Assembly (NCBI RefSeq): GCF_949987535.1
Contig: NC_080073.1
Span: 22,812,116-22,876,115 of the forward strand
Length of the DNA: 64,000 nucleotides
From: Balaenoptera acutorostrata
Taxonomy: Eukaryota; Chordata; Mammalia; Artiodactyla; Balaenopteridae
Direction of reading: 5' to 3'
Shown here: one piece after another, positions 48,705 to 59,729 of the stretch
Numbering within the stretch: position 1 is the stretch's first letter
How the letters are laid out: the number at the start of each line of letters is the position of its first letter
Position numbers and translations under genes: made by a program
The notes under the pieces: generated by a model
The model's database searches: none
What the model was told of the DNA's origin: nothing
What the model saw: the letters and a program-made list of their open reading frames with translations, nothing else

Positions 48705-49689
48705 TTTTAAACCTTTTTAGGCTATTTTATATCAAAGAATGTGATGAATGTTGCAATATAATTTTACTCTGGTGCAAAAAATTATTATTCTCTGTAGACA
48801 TTACAACATAAAACAAACATGCTTTTATTACCACTAACAATGATGTGACAAGCCTGATAAATGCAAGTTTAAGATTCCTTTGGGTTTTGGCATCCCTTCA
48901 CGCTTATTTTCAAGTTACTAATAGATTCTGTAGGTTTGACTAGTCATCATTTATGAGCGTCATTTAGTTTGAAATGACAGAAAAGTAAAATGTTCTTAAA
49001 TGTCCAATTTTTCTCTATTCCCTGACTGAGTTGCTAATGACTAAGAGTAATATCTTTTATTCATGTTGTCTGTGATGAAATGGTCATCACCAAATGACGA
49101 ATATCAAGCGGATATGTTTTCATTTAACACTCCTGAAAAAACTTTAACAGGAACCTGGCTGCACTGTTTTAGTTGCTTTTTTTTTTAAGAGACTTGGATT
49201 GACAGATAAATTCTTCCAACTGAATAGGCCTCAAATATCCCTCATGTAAAACCTAGATGTGTCACATGAAGCTCGCTACAAATGGCTTGGCTTATAGGCT
49301 AATTAGTGCACTGAAGACCAACACATGGTTTTACTATTTTCTCTTACACTACGGAGGTCTCTAAAATGGTGACAGTTGGGGACCTACATGTAAATAGTTA
49401 ATGACAAAACAATCTATTGCTTTCAAGCAGCATTTTCTTTGAAAGTTATGTGACTGTATTTGAAACACCATACAATAGCCACATTAGGTATCTCTTGGCT
49501 GGTTACCATGAATTTTGAAATATAAATAACACGCTCAGATCCCTCATGGTGTCTTGGAGGTTGAAATTTAACTCAATATTTTGACTTGCCATTTGGCAAA
49601 ATATAACTTTTTTTCTTTACAAACAGTTCCAAACAAGCATTAGTCATCTCAAAACTTGTACAAAACAATGCTTATCCCTGTTGGAATTC
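48705..49689. other. No gene or clear repeat recognised
   Basis: AT-rich DNA with no long open frame. Nothing supported. Confidence 0.4.
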
Positions 49690-49920
49690 TTTGTTTATTC
49701 ATTCATTTCTTCATTCATTAATTCATTCCTTTTTTTTTTTCTTTTTTTTAGTTTCAACTGTATGTCAAGCACTGTGTTACACACAAGGGGAACAATGGTG
49801 AACAAGGCAGACAGACCTCCTTTCCTACAAAGAGTATAGCAATGGGAATTTAAATAATGAACAATAAATAAGGCAGATGTATACAGTGAGAGAGTGGCAG
49901 AAAGGAATAGGAGGATGGAT
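49690..49920 (+). repeat. Ancient interspersed repeat, family not assigned
   Basis: 'ctgtatgtcaagcactgtgt' and 'gaacaatggtgaacaaggca' match the same old pattern as 2043-2175 and 13546-14060. An interrupted T run (T11 at about 49729-49740, T8 at 49743-49750) is included. Confidence 0.5.
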
Positions 49921-49962
49921 GCTACTTTAGACGGAAGGGTCGACAGAGAAATCCACGAGCAG

Positions 49963-50175
49963 GAGCAGTGATACTGAAAATGAGCTCCCTGGACCAGCAA
50001 CACCTGCATCACCTGAGACCGTGATGAACATGCGCATTCTTGGGTGCGCCCCACCCCCGCCCCTCCTTTGACCTACTGAATCAGAAACTCTGGAAAAAGC
50101 CCAGCTGTCTTGTTTTAAGAAGCACCATCTCCCACCTCCCAAGTGGTTCTGAAGCACCTCTGCACCTTGAAGTTC
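49963..50175 (-). mobile_element. hAT-Charlie non-autonomous element (MER5A-like)
   Basis: 'ggaccagcaacacctgcatc', 'ctactgaatcagaaactctg' and 'caagtggttctgaagcacct' are the order of a MER5A-type fossil in reverse. No transposase. Open frames over it (49695-50217, minus) are incidental. Confidence 0.75.
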
Positions 50176-50431
50176 AGTGACTTCTAAGCAACAGTCCACC
50201 TTCTCCTGACCCCACATATGCCCCCTCCCTGAGTTTCCATTTCTTTGATTCTCAAAGAGAATTTAATTCCTTTTCTCACAGTCTTTCTTAATCCCACTCC
50301 AATCAAGTTTACGTCTATACTACTGTGTCGAAACTGCTCACGCCAAAATCTCCAGTGACCTCGCTTTGCTAAATCCAAAGAATTTTCAGTTTATGTCTTA
50401 CTTGAGTTATTCACAGCTTTTTTTTTTTTTT

Positions 50432-50670
50432 CATGTAATGTCTGAAACATTTATATTAACATATTTCCATACATATTTCCATACAAATACAAATATAAGA
50501 TTTTTAGAAATTTCATGTACTGTCTGAAACATTTATATTAACATATTTCCATACATATTTCCATACAAATACAAATATAAGATTTTTAGAAATTTCATGT
50601 AATGTCTGAAACATTTATATTAACATATTTCCATACAAATAACCCAATGAAAGTTTAGTATTAGTTGTTT
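50432..50670 (-). repeat. Shared transduced tail with 82-bp tandem units
   Basis: 'tctgaaac' recurs at 50441, 50523 and 50605, again 82 bases apart. The text is the complement of 38060-38290. The copy ends just after 'cattacatga', about 20 bases after a TATAAA/AATATA-like hexamer, which may have served as its polyadenylation signal. Confidence 0.9.
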
Positions 50671-50871
50671 TGTTTGTTTTTTTATACTGCAGGTTCTTAT
50701 TAGGCATCAGTTTTATACACATCAGTGTATACATGTCAATCCCAATCGCCCAATTCAGCACATCACCATCCCCACCTCATCGCAGTTTCCCCCCCTTGGT
50801 GTCCATATGTCCATTCTCTACATCTGTGTCTCAACTTCTGCCCTGCAAACTGGCTCATCTGTACCATTTTT

Positions 50872-53800
50872 CTACGTTCCACATACATGCATTAACATAC
50901 GATATTTGTTTTTCTCTTTCTGACTTACTTCACTCTGTATGACAGTCTCTAGATCCATCCACTTCTCAACAAATGACTCAATTTCGTTCCTTTTTATGGC
51001 TGAATAATATTCCATCGTATATATGTACCACAACTTCTTTATCCATTCGTCTGTTGATGGGCATTTAGGTTGCTTCCATGACCTGGCTATTGTAAATAGT
51101 GCTGCAATGAACATTCGGGTGCACGTGTCTTTTTGAATTACGGTTTTCTCTGGGTATATGCCCAGTAGTGGGATTGCTGGGTCATATGGTAATTCTATTT
51201 TTAGTTTTTTAAGGAACCTCCATATTGTTCTCCATAGTGGCTGTATCAATTTACATTCCCACCAACAGTGCAAGAGGGTTCCCTTTTCTCCACACCCTCT
51301 CCAGCATTTGTTGTTTGTAGATTTTCTGATGATGCCCATTCTAACAGGAGTGAGGTGATACCTCATTGTAGTTTTGATTTGCATTTCTCTAATAATTAGT
51401 GATGTTGAGCATCTTTTCATGTGCTTCGTGGCCGTCTGTATGTCTTCTTTGGAGAAATGTCTATTTAGGTCTTCTGCCCATTTTTGGATTGGGGTGTTTG
51501 TTTCTTTGATATTGAGCTGAATGAGCTGTTTATATATTTTGGAGATTAATCCTTTGTCCGTTGATTCATTTGCAAATATTTTCTCCCATTCTGAGGGTTG
51601 TCTTTTCGTCTTGTTTATGGTTTCCTTTGCTGTGCAAAAGCTTTGAAGTTTCATTAGGTCCCACTTGTTTATTTTTGTTTTTATTTCCATTACTCTAGGA
51701 GGTGGATCGAAAAAGATCTTGCTGTGATTTATGTCAAAGAGTGTTCTTCCTATGTTTTCCTCTAAGAGTTTTATAGTGTCCAGTCTTATATTTAGGTCTC
51801 TAATCCATTTTGAGTTTATTTTTGTGTATGGTGTTAGGGAGTATTCTAATTTCATTCTTTTACATGTGGCTGTCCAGTTTTCCCAGCACCACTTATTGAA
51901 GAGACTGTCTTTTCTCCATTGTATATCTTTGCCTCCTTTGTCATAGATTAGTTGACCATAGGTGCGTGGGTTAATCTCTGGGCTTTCTATCTTGTTCCAT
52001 TGATCTATGTTTCTGTTTTTGTGCCAGTACCATATTGTCTTGATTACTGTAGCTTTGTAGTATAGTCTGAAGTCAGGGAGTCTGATTCCTCCAGCTCCAT
52101 TTTTTTGCCTCAAGACTGCTTTGGCTATTCGGGGTCTTTTGTGTCTCCATACAAATTTTAAGATGATTTGTTCTAGCTCCGTAAAAAATGCCGTTGGTAA
52201 TTTGATAGGGATTGCATTGAATCTGTAGATTGCTTTGGGTAGTATACTCATTTTCACAATGTTGATTCTTCCAATCCAAGAACATGGTATATCTCTCCAT
52301 CTGTTGGTATCATCTTTAATTTCTTTCATCAGTGTCTTATAGTTTTCTGCATACAGGTCTTTTGTCTCCCTAGGTAGGTTTATTCCTAGGTATTTTATTC
52401 TTTTTGTTGCAATGGTAAATGGGAGTGTTTCCATAATTTCTCTTTCAGATTTTTCATCATTAGTGTATAGGAATGCAAGAGATTTCTGTGCATTAATTTT
52501 GTAACCTGCAACTTTACCATATTCATTAATTAGCTCTAGCAGTTTTCTGGTGGCAGTTTTAGGATTCTCTATGTATAGTATCATGTCGTCCGCAAACAGT
52601 GACAGTTTTACTTCTTCTTTTCCAATTTGTATTCCTTTTATTTCTTTTTCTTCTCTGATTGCCGTGGCTAGGACTTCCAGAACTATGTTGAATAATAGTG
52701 GTGAGAGTGGACATCCTTGTCTCGTTCCTGATCTTAGAGGAAATGCTTTCAGTTTTTCACCATTGAGAATGATGTTTGCTGTGGGTTTGTCATATATGGC
52801 CTTTATTATGTTGAGGTAGGTTCCCTCTATGCCCACTTTCTGGAGAGTTTTTATCATAAATGGGTGTTGAATTTTGTCAAAAGCTTTTTCTGCATCTATT
52901 GAGATGATCATATGGTTTTTATTCTTCAATTTGTTAATATGGTGTATCACATTGATTGATTTGCGTATATTGAAGAATCCTTGCATCCCTGGGATAAATC
53001 CCACTTGATCGTGGTGTATGATCCTTTTAATGTGTTGTTGGATTCTGTTTGCTAGTATTTTGTTGAGGATTTTTGCATCTATATTCATCAGTGATATTGG
53101 TCTGTAATTTTCTTTTTTTGTAGTGTCTTTGTCTGGTTTTGGTATCAGGGTGATGGTGGCCTCATAGAATGAGTTTGGGAGAGTTCCTTCCTCTGCAATT
53201 TTTTGGAAGAGTTTGAGAAGGATGGGTGTTAGCTCTTCTCTAAATGTTTGATAGAATTCACCTGTGAAGCCATCTGGCCCTGGACTTTTGTTTGTTGGAA
53301 GATTTTTAATCACAGTTTCAATTTCATTACTTGTGATTGGTCTGTTGATATTTTCTGTTTCTTCCTGGTTCAGTCTTGGAAGGTTATACCTTTCTAAGAA
53401 TTTGTCCATTTCTTCCAGGTTGTCCATTTTATTGGCATAGAGTTGCTTGTAGTAGTCTCTTAGGATGTTTTGTATTTCTGCGGTGTCTGTTGTAACGTCT
53501 CCTTTTTCATTTCTGATTTTATTGATTTGAGTCCTCTCCCTCTTTTTCTTGATGAGTCTGGCTAATGGCTTATCAATTTTGTTTATCTTCTCAAAGAACC
53601 AACTTTTAGTTTTATTGATCTTTGCTATTGTTTCCTTTGTTTCTATTTCATTTATTTCTGCTCTGATCTTTATGATTTCTTTCCTTCTGCTAACTTTGGG
53701 TTTTGTTTGTTCTTCTTTCTCTAGTTTCTTTAGGTGTAAAGTTAGATTGTTTACTTGAGATTTTTCTTGTTTCTTTAGGTAGGCTTGTATAGCTATAAAC

Positions 53801-54690
53801 TTCCCTCTTAGAACCGCTTTTGCTGCATCCCATAGGTTTTGGGTCGTCGTGTTTTCATTGTCATTTGTCTCTAGGTATTTTTTTATTTCCTGTTTGATTT
53901 CTTCAGTGATCTCTTGGTTATTTAGTAACGTATTGTTTAGCCTCCATGTGTTTGTCTTTTTTACGTTTTTTTCCCTGTAATTCATTTCTAATCTCATAGC
54001 GTTGTGGTCAGAAAAGATGCTTGATATGATTTCAATTTTCTTAAATTTACTGAGGCTTGATTTGTGACCCAAGATGTGATCTATCCTGGAGAATGTTCCG
54101 TGCGCACTTGAGAAGAACGTGTAATCTGCCGTTTTTGGATGGAATGTCCTATATATATCAATTAAATCTATCTGGTCTATTGTGTCATTTAAAGCTTGTG
54201 TTTCCTTATTTATTTTCATTTTGGATGATCTGTCCATTGGTGTAAGTGAGGTGTTAAAGTCCCCCACTATTATTGTGTTACTGTCGATTTCCTCTTTTAT
54301 AGCTGTTAGCAGTTGCCTTATGTATTGAGGTGCTCCTATGTTGGGTGCGTATATATTTATAATTGTTATATCTTCTTCTTGGATTGATCCCTGGATCATT
54401 ATGTAGTGTCCTTCCTTGTCTCTTGTAACATTCTTTATTTTAAAGTCTATTTTATCTGATATGAGTATAGCAACTCCAGCTTTCTTTTGATTTCCATTTG
54501 CATGGAATATCTTTTTCCATCCCCTCACTTTCAGTCTGTATGTGTCCCTAGGTCTGAAGTGGGTCTCTTGTAGACAGCATATATATGGGTCTTGTTTTTG
54601 TATCCATTCAGCCAGTCTATGTCTTTTGGTTGGGGCATTTAATCCATTCACGTTTAAGGTAATTATCGATATGTATGTTCCTATGACCAT
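50872..54690 (-). CDS. LINE-1 ORF2 protein (EN + RT), intact
   Basis: 1272 codons on the minus strand, start at 54690. Residue numbering is identical to the copy at 34027-37845, and all the same key residues are present: endonuclease N13, E42, D144, N146, D204, D228-H229; reverse transcriptase F699-A-D-D702 ('LFADDMILY'); Cys-rich C1129, C1133, H1141, C1146. At several sites where the two differ this copy has the residue also seen in the third young L1 or the older copies (for example 'NDEKS', 'RTYGQ', 'EWIKK' and 'YSAIK' near the end), so it is closer to a consensus. One visible exception is Thr in 'KLPTAFF' where others have Met. It makes the nuclease and polymerase for target-primed reverse transcription. 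Confidence 0.93.
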   Translation of the reverse strand: MVIGTYISIITLNVNGLNAPTKRHRLAEWIQKQDPYICCLQETHFRPRDTYRLKVRGWKKIFHANGNQKKAGVAILISDKIDFKIKNVTRDKEGHYIMIQGSIQEEDITIINIYAPNIGAPQYIRQLLTAIKEEIDSNTIIVGDFNTSLTPMDRSSKMKINKETQALNDTIDQIDLIDIYRTFHPKTADYTFFSSAHGTFSRIDHILGHKSSLSKFKKIEIISSIFSDHNAMRLEMNYREKNVKKTNTWRLNNTLLNNQEITEEIKQEIKKYLETNDNENTTTQNLWDAAKAVLRGKFIAIQAYLKKQEKSQVNNLTLHLKKLEKEEQTKPKVSRRKEIIKIRAEINEIETKETIAKINKTKSWFFEKINKIDKPLARLIKKKRERTQINKIRNEKGDVTTDTAEIQNILRDYYKQLYANKMDNLEEMDKFLERYNLPRLNQEETENINRPITSNEIETVIKNLPTNKSPGPDGFTGEFYQTFREELTPILLKLFQKIAEEGTLPNSFYEATITLIPKPDKDTTKKENYRPISLMNIDAKILNKILANRIQQHIKRIIHHDQVGFIPGMQGFFNIRKSINVIHHINKLKNKNHMIISIDAEKAFDKIQHPFMIKTLQKVGIEGTYLNIIKAIYDKPTANIILNGEKLKAFPLRSGTRQGCPLSPLLFNIVLEVLATAIREEKEIKGIQIGKEEVKLSLFADDMILYIENPKTATRKLLELINEYGKVAGYKINAQKSLAFLYTNDEKSEREIMETLPFTIATKRIKYLGINLPRETKDLYAENYKTLMKEIKDDTNRWRDIPCSWIGRINIVKMSILPKAIYRFNAIPIKLPTAFFTELEQIILKFVWRHKRPRIAKAVLRQKNGAGGIRLPDFRLYYKATVIKTIWYWHKNRNIDQWNKIESPEINPRTYGQLIYDKGGKDIQWRKDSLFNKWCWENWTATCKRMKLEYSLTPYTKINSKWIRDLNIRLDTIKLLEENIGRTLFDINHSKIFFDPPPRVMEIKTKINKWDLMKLQSFCTAKETINKTKRQPSEWEKIFANESTDKGLISKIYKQLIQLNIKETNTPIQKWAEDLNRHFSKEDIQTATKHMKRCSTSLIIREMQIKTTMRYHLTPVRMGIIRKSTNNKCWRGCGEKGTLLHCWWECKLIQPLWRTIWRFLKKLKIELPYDPAIPLLGIYPEKTVIQKDTCTRMFIAALFTIARSWKQPKCPSTDEWIKKLWYIYTMEYYSAIKRNEIESFVEKWMDLETVIQSEVSQKEKNKYRMLMHVCGT

Positions 54691-54748
54691 TTTCTTAATT
54701 GTTTTGGGTTTGTTTTTGTAGGTCCTTTTCTTCTCTTGTGTTTCCCAC

Positions 54749-55654
54749 TTAGAGAAGTTCCTTTAGCATTTGTTGTAGAGCTGGTTTGGTGGTGCTGAAT
54801 TCTCTTAGCTTTTGCTTGTCTGTAAAGCTTTTGATTTCTCCATCAAATCTAAATGAGATCCTTGCTGGGTAGAGTAATCTTGGTTGTAGGTTCTTCCCTT
54901 TCATCACTTTAAGTATTTCATGCCACTCCCTTCTGGCTTGCAGAGTTTCTGCTGAGAAATCAGCTGTTAACCTTATGGGGGTTCCCTTGTATGTTATTTG
55001 TCGTTTTTCCCTTGCTGCTTTCAATAATTTTTCTTTGTCTTTAATTTTTGCCACTTTGATTACTATGTGTCTCGGCGTGTTTCTCCTTGGGTTTATTCTG
55101 TATGGGACTCTCTGCGCTTCCTGGACTTGGGTGGCTATTTCCTTTCCCATGTTAGGGAAGTTTTCGATTATAATCTCTTCAAATATTTTCTCTGGTCCTT
55201 TCTCTCTCTCTTCTCCTTCTGGGACCCCTATAATGCGAATGTTGTTGCGTTTAATGTTGTCCCAGAGGTCTCTTAGGCTGTCTTCATTTCTTTTTATTCT
55301 TTTTTCTTTAGTCTGTTCCGCAGCAGTGAATTCCACCATTCTGTCTTCCAGGTCACTTATCCGTTCTTCTGCCTCAGTTATTCTGCTATTGATTCCTTCT
55401 AGTGTAGTTTTCATTTCAGTTATTGTATTGGTCATCTCTGTTTGTTTGTTCTTTAATTCTTCTAGGTCTTTGTTAATCATTTCTTGCATCTTCTCAATCT
55501 TTGCCTCCATTCTTATTCCGAGGTCCTGGATCATCTTCACTATCATTATTCTGAATTCTTTTTCTGGAAGGTTGCCTATCTCCACTTCATTTAGTTGTTT
55601 TTCTGGGGTTTTTTCTTGTTCCTTCATCTGGTGCATAGCCCTCTGCCTTTTCAT
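54749..55654 (-). CDS. LINE-1 ORF1 protein, intact
   Basis: 301 codons on the minus strand, start at 55654, 58 bp upstream of ORF2. Same layout as at 33063-33968: basic N-terminus, long Glu/Lys-rich coiled coil, RRM-like core with '[12 protein letters not shown]', and C-terminal domain with '[13 protein letters not shown]'. I count about ten amino-acid differences, among them His for Tyr at residue 8, 'TPIRL' for 'TLISL', and 'FDGEIK' for 'YDGKIK'. The residues here look more like the family norm. The plus-strand open frame 54975-55673 (232 codons) is the antisense shadow, also open in the other copy. Confidence 0.92.
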   Translation of the reverse strand: MKRQRAMHQMKEQEKTPEKQLNEVEIGNLPEKEFRIMIVKMIQDLGIRMEAKIEKMQEMINKDLEELKNKQTEMTNTITEMKTTLEGINSRITEAEERISDLEDRMVEFTAAEQTKEKRIKRNEDSLRDLWDNIKRNNIRIIGVPEGEEREKGPEKIFEEIIIENFPNMGKEIATQVQEAQRVPYRINPRRNTPRHIVIKVAKIKDKEKLLKAAREKRQITYKGTPIRLTADFSAETLQARREWHEILKVMKGKNLQPRLLYPARISFRFDGEIKSFTDKQKLREFSTTKPALQQMLKELL

Positions 55655-55818
55655 CTTCTCTGTCTTTCTGTAACTGTGGTTTTTGGTCCACAGGCTGCAG
55701 GATTGTAGTTTTTCTTGCTTCTGTTGTCTGCCCTCTGGTGGTTGAGGCTATCTAAGAGGCTTGATGGTAGGCTCTGGTGGTGGGTAGAGCTGACTGTTGC
55801 TGTCTATTCACAGCTTTT

Positions 55819-56225
55819 GACACAGCTGACCAACCTTTCTTCTTGAAGTACTTTCTTCCCTTGGTTTTCTCCTACCTTACTAACAGATCCTGACTGTTGG
55901 CCCCCTTTATCTGCTCCATTTGTAAGTTGCAGGGCCCCAGAGCTTAGACCTAGGACCTTTTTTCTACCCTATCTACAGTCACTTCCTCAGTGATCCCACT
56001 TAGTTTCATGGGTTTGAGTGCCAGCTATACGTTTTCAACTCCCAAACTCAGGTTTCTTATCTTCGACTTTTCCTTAAACTTCAGACTTCCACTTTCATGT
56101 AGATATCTAGAGGCATCTTAAACTTAATAAGACCTTAATAGAAGTGATTTTCTCCCTGAAACTTGCTTACCCATCTTGATAAATGACAACTCCACCTCCT
56201 GAACTGCTCTAGCCCTAAGTCTTAG
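55819..56225. other. No gene recognised; flank of the minus-strand L1
   Basis: Pyrimidine-rich DNA, possibly part of the L2 element that follows. No feature supported. Confidence 0.35.
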
Positions 56226-56229
56226 AGAC

Positions 56230-56950
56230 ATGCTTGACTTCCTTCTTGTTCACCCAACATTCAATCTTTCAGTATATCCCTCCTGTTGGCTTTGCCCTCA
56301 GAATATATCTAGAATCCAGCTATTTATCATCACTACCACTACGACCATTCTGGCCCAAGCCACCAACCTGTCTCACTTGGATTATTGCTCTAGCATCCTA
56401 ATGGGTATCCCTGCTCTCGCATTTATCCCTACAGCCTATTTTCCACAAGCAGAGTCATCCATCTCAATCAAAGAAAAGGGCAACATTTTCACCATAAACT
56501 ACAAAGCCCCATGTGATCTGGACCCCTGCCAGCTCTCAGAGCTTCTCCTCTACCCTCTCCCTTGTTCCCTCCACTCTATTCAAATTGGCTTCCAAGCTTT
56601 CCTCAAACTAGCAGGCATGCTCCTGCCTCAGGACCTTTGCATTTACTTTCCAACAACCTGGAGTACTCTTCCCCCAGATATTCTCATGGCTCATCTATGA
56701 CTCCCTTTGGGCCTGCTCCAATGTCTTCTCAGCAGTGTTGTGTGCCCTCCTTTACTTTTCTACTTTATTTGTCTTCATAGAATGTATTGCCCTCTGAGAT
56801 ACTGTATAATTACTTATGTAATTTTTTACTATCTATCTCCCCTCACTAGGACTGAGGGTAGAGACTGTCAGTTCTGTTCACTGTTTCATCTCCAGTGCCT
56901 AGGAACAGTGCCTGGCACTTAGCAGGTTTTTCAATAAATATTTGCAGAAA
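56230..56950 (+). repeat. L2 LINE 3' region
   Basis: 'ctcacttggattattgctct' then 'caggacctttgcatttactt' then 'acagtgcctggcacttagca' and 'ttcaataaatatttgcagaa' is a good L2 order. The 156-codon open frame 56230-56700 lies wholly inside it and is interpreted as an L2 remnant. Confidence 0.7.
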
Positions 56951-56959
56951 GAATTAATT

Positions 56960-57245
56960 TTATGCTTCAAGTCTTAGATCAAATACTCACTTTCTCAAGG
57001 TGAATTAACCCATCCAAAATACCTTTCTACACCTCCATTCTCTCACCTATCATCTGTTTATTTCTTTATTGTGACTGTGAAGATCTGTACTATCTTATGT
57101 ATTTGTGCTATCCTATGTTCTTTACTTGTATGTAATGTTTTCCTCCCAAACAAACTAGGTTGTAAACTCCAGGACCTCATCTATCCTCATGATGCTTAGC
57201 ATAGTACCTAATACAGTGGTGCACCTCAAATATTTTTCATACAAG
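56960..57245 (+). repeat. Second L2-like fragment
   Basis: 'gttgtaaactccaggacctc' and 'gatgcttagcatagtaccta' resemble the L2 end once more. Confidence 0.5.
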
Positions 57246-57284
57246 TGTGGAAGGAAATAAGGTGTTTCCTCTATGTTCTCTTGA

Positions 57285-57460
57285 TATTTAATTTTCATAT
57301 CAAACCTCTGAGGTGTATGATGTCATCTCCTTTCTACTTATGAGAATACCAGAGCTCAGGGGAAGCTAATAAGTTGCCCAAAGTTACTTAAAAGCAAATC
57401 ACAAAACACAGGGCAAACTCAAAAGTCCACTCTCTCTCCATGACATTGCTCTACAGGGAA
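57285..57460 (-). repeat. MIR SINE fragment, reverse
   Basis: 'caaacctctgaggtgtatga' and 'gttgcccaaagttacttaaa' follow the complement of the MIR core. Confidence 0.55.
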
Positions 57461-57749
57461 ACCAGGCAAAGGGTCAACAGGTTCTCTTTGACATAATACC
57501 CTAATACGATGAAAAAGATATTTGGTCCAAGGTGTTAATAATGAATAATGACTTTATATCTACCCCTACCACTTAACTGTTACTTTAAAAGAGTAATTCA
57601 GTATTTTAACCCAAATGAATAATAAAGATATTTAGACCTATGGGAGAAAGATATTTTGGAAAGTAAAGCTTTCATTCTCATTAATGACTCCAAAATGGTA
57701 AATAATTTTTTTTGGACTACATCTAGGGGGTGGTGTAGTTGGGGGAGTA

Positions 57750-57845
57750 TAGAATTTGGAATCCAGGTCTGACACAAATTACACTTTGAGAAGAATCACG
57801 TCACCTCTCTGAGTGGCAATTCTCTCATTTAAAAAGTGAGGATAA
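57750..57845 (+). repeat. MIR SINE, split by the third young L1 (left part)
   Basis: 'tcacctctctgagtggcaat' and 'ctctcatttaaaaagtgagg' form the MIR core. It continues after the L1 at about 59650 with 'gtgaggataatagctatttt'. Confidence 0.55.
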
Positions 57846-59664
57846 ATTAATGCACAGAAATCTCTTGCATTCCTATACACTAATGATGAAAAATCTGAAA
57901 GAGAAATTACGGAAACACTACCATTTACCATTGCAACAAAAAGAATAAAATACCTAGGAATAAACCTACCTAGGGAGACAAAAGACCTGTATGCAGAAAA
58001 CTATAAGACACTGATGAAAGAAATTAAAGATGATACCAACAGATGGAGAGATATACCATGTTCTTGGATTGGAAGAATCAACATTGTGAAAATGACTATA
58101 CTACCCAAAGCAATCTACAGATTCAATGTAATCCCTATCAAATTACCAATGGCATTTTTTACGGAACTAGAACAAATCATCTTAAAATCTGTATGGAGAC
58201 ACAAAAGACCCCGAATAGCCAAAGCAGTCTTGAGGGAAAAAAACGGAGCTGGAGGAATCAGACTCCCTGACTTCAGACTATACTACAAAGCTACAGTAAT
58301 CAAGACAATATGGTACTGGCACAAAAACAGAAACATAGATCAACGGAACAAGAGAGAAAGCCCAGAGATAAACCCACGCACCTATGGTCAACTAATCTAT
58401 GACAAAGGAGGCAAAGATATACAATGGAGAAAAGACAGTCTCTTCAATAAGAGACTGGGAAAACTGGGACAGCTACATGTAAAAGAATGAAATTAGAATA
58501 CTCCCTAACACCATACACAAAAATAAACTCAAAATGGATTAGAGACCTAAATGTAAGACTGGACACTATAAAACTCTTAGAGGAAAACAAAGGAAGAACA
58601 CTCTTTGACATAAATCACAGCAAGATCTTTTTTGATCCACCTCCTAGAGTAATGGAAATAAAAACAAAAATAAACAAATGGGACCTAATGAAACTTCAAA
58701 GCTTTTGCACAGCAAAGGAAACCATAAACAAGACGAAAAGACAACCCTCAGAATGGGAGAAAATACTTGCAAACGAATCAACGGACAAAGGATTAATCTC
58801 CAAAATATATAAACAGCTCATGCAGCTCAATATTAAAGAAACAAACACCCTAATCCAAAAATGGGCAGAAGACCTAAATAGACATTTCTCCAAAGAAGAC
58901 ATACAGACGGCCACGAAGCACATGAAAAGCTGCTCAACATCAATAATTATTAGAGAAATGCAAATCAAAACTACAATGAGGCATCACCTCACACCAGTTA
59001 GAATGGGCATCATCAGAAAATCTACAACCAACAAATGCTGGAGAGGGTATGGAGAAAAGGGAACCCTCTTGCACTGTTGGTGGGAATGTAAATTGATACA
59101 GCCACTATGGAGAACAAAATGGAGGTTCCTTAAAAAACTAAAAATAGAATTACCATATGACCCAGCAATCCCACTACTGGGCATATACCCAGAGAAAACC
59201 GTAATTCAAAAAGACACATGCACCCAAATGTTCATTGTAGCACTATTTACAATAGCCAGGTCATGGAAGCAACCTAAATGCCCATCAACAGACGAATGGA
59301 TAAAGAAGTTGTGGTACATATATACAATGGAATATTACTCAGCCATAAAAGGGAACAAAATTGAGTCATTTGTTGAGACGTGGATGGATCTAGAGACTGT
59401 CATACAGAGTGAAGTAAGTCAGAAAGAGAAAAACAAATATCGTATATTAACGCATGTATGTGGAACCTAGAAAAATGGTACAGATGAACCGGGTTGCAGG
59501 GCAGAAGTTGAGACACAGATGTAGAGAACAAACGTATGGACACCAAGGGGGGAAAACTGCGGTGGGGTGGGGATGGTGGTGTGCTGAATTGGGCGATTGG
59601 GATTGACATGTATAAAGTGATGTGTATAAAATTGATGACTGATAAAAAAAAAAAGTGAGGATAA
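57831..59664 (+). mobile_element. 5'-truncated young L1 with exact TSD
   Basis: Flanked by the perfect 15-bp duplication 'aaaaagtgaggataa' at 57831-57845 and 59650-59664; nick site TTTTT/AAATG fits L1 endonuclease. The body starts inside the reverse transcriptase after the FADD region ('attaatgcacagaaatctct') and ends with the young 3' UTR, '...ttgatgactgat' plus A run, without the 82-bp tail. Same subfamily as the two intact copies. Confidence 0.92.
57846..59470 (+). pseudogene. L1 ORF2 C-terminal remnant with frameshift
   Basis: Two overlapping open pieces, 58014-58490 and 58487-59470, together cover the last 480-odd codons of ORF2. The frame changes at about 58450-58470, where 'aataagagactgggaaaact' replaces the 'aataagtggtgctgggaaaa' of the intact copies. 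The Cys-rich motif has Tyr in place of its second Cys ('[14 protein letters not shown]', near 59037), a change at a normally fixed residue. Endonuclease and active-site FADD are absent. Confidence 0.85.
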
Positions 59665-59725
59665 TAGCTATTTTGAAGAACTACAGAGATAAGAGTAATG
59701 ACAAAGCATGCCAATTGTCTATTGT
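59650..59725 (+). repeat. MIR SINE right part after L1 insertion
   Basis: 'gaggataatagctattttga' continues the MIR interrupted at 57845. Decayed; end uncertain. Confidence 0.45.
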
Positions 59726-59729
59726 CACC

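Larger units (their letters stand above)
50408..55818 (-). mobile_element. Second young L1, both ORFs intact, 5' UTR truncated
   Basis: On the minus strand, flanked by the exact 14-bp duplication 'tattcacagctttt' at 50408-50421 and 55805-55818. The top-strand nick TTTT/GA fits L1 endonuclease. The 5' end corresponds to about base 32915 of the first copy, so it lost roughly 747 bases of promoter but keeps about 145 bp before ORF1. Its 3' end includes the L1 A-rich end, 'caactaatactaaactttca', three 82-bp units and a terminal run of 14 T (poly(A) of the minus strand). It could be translated only if transcribed from outside. Confidence 0.92.

Noticed and set aside
49695..50217. Minus-strand frames of 119 and 96 codons
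   Set aside because: They run across a MER5A-like fossil and an old repeat in unrelated phases.
56230..56700. 156-codon open frame
   Set aside because: It lies inside L2-type sequence in the sense direction and carries no complete domain; best read as L2 debris.
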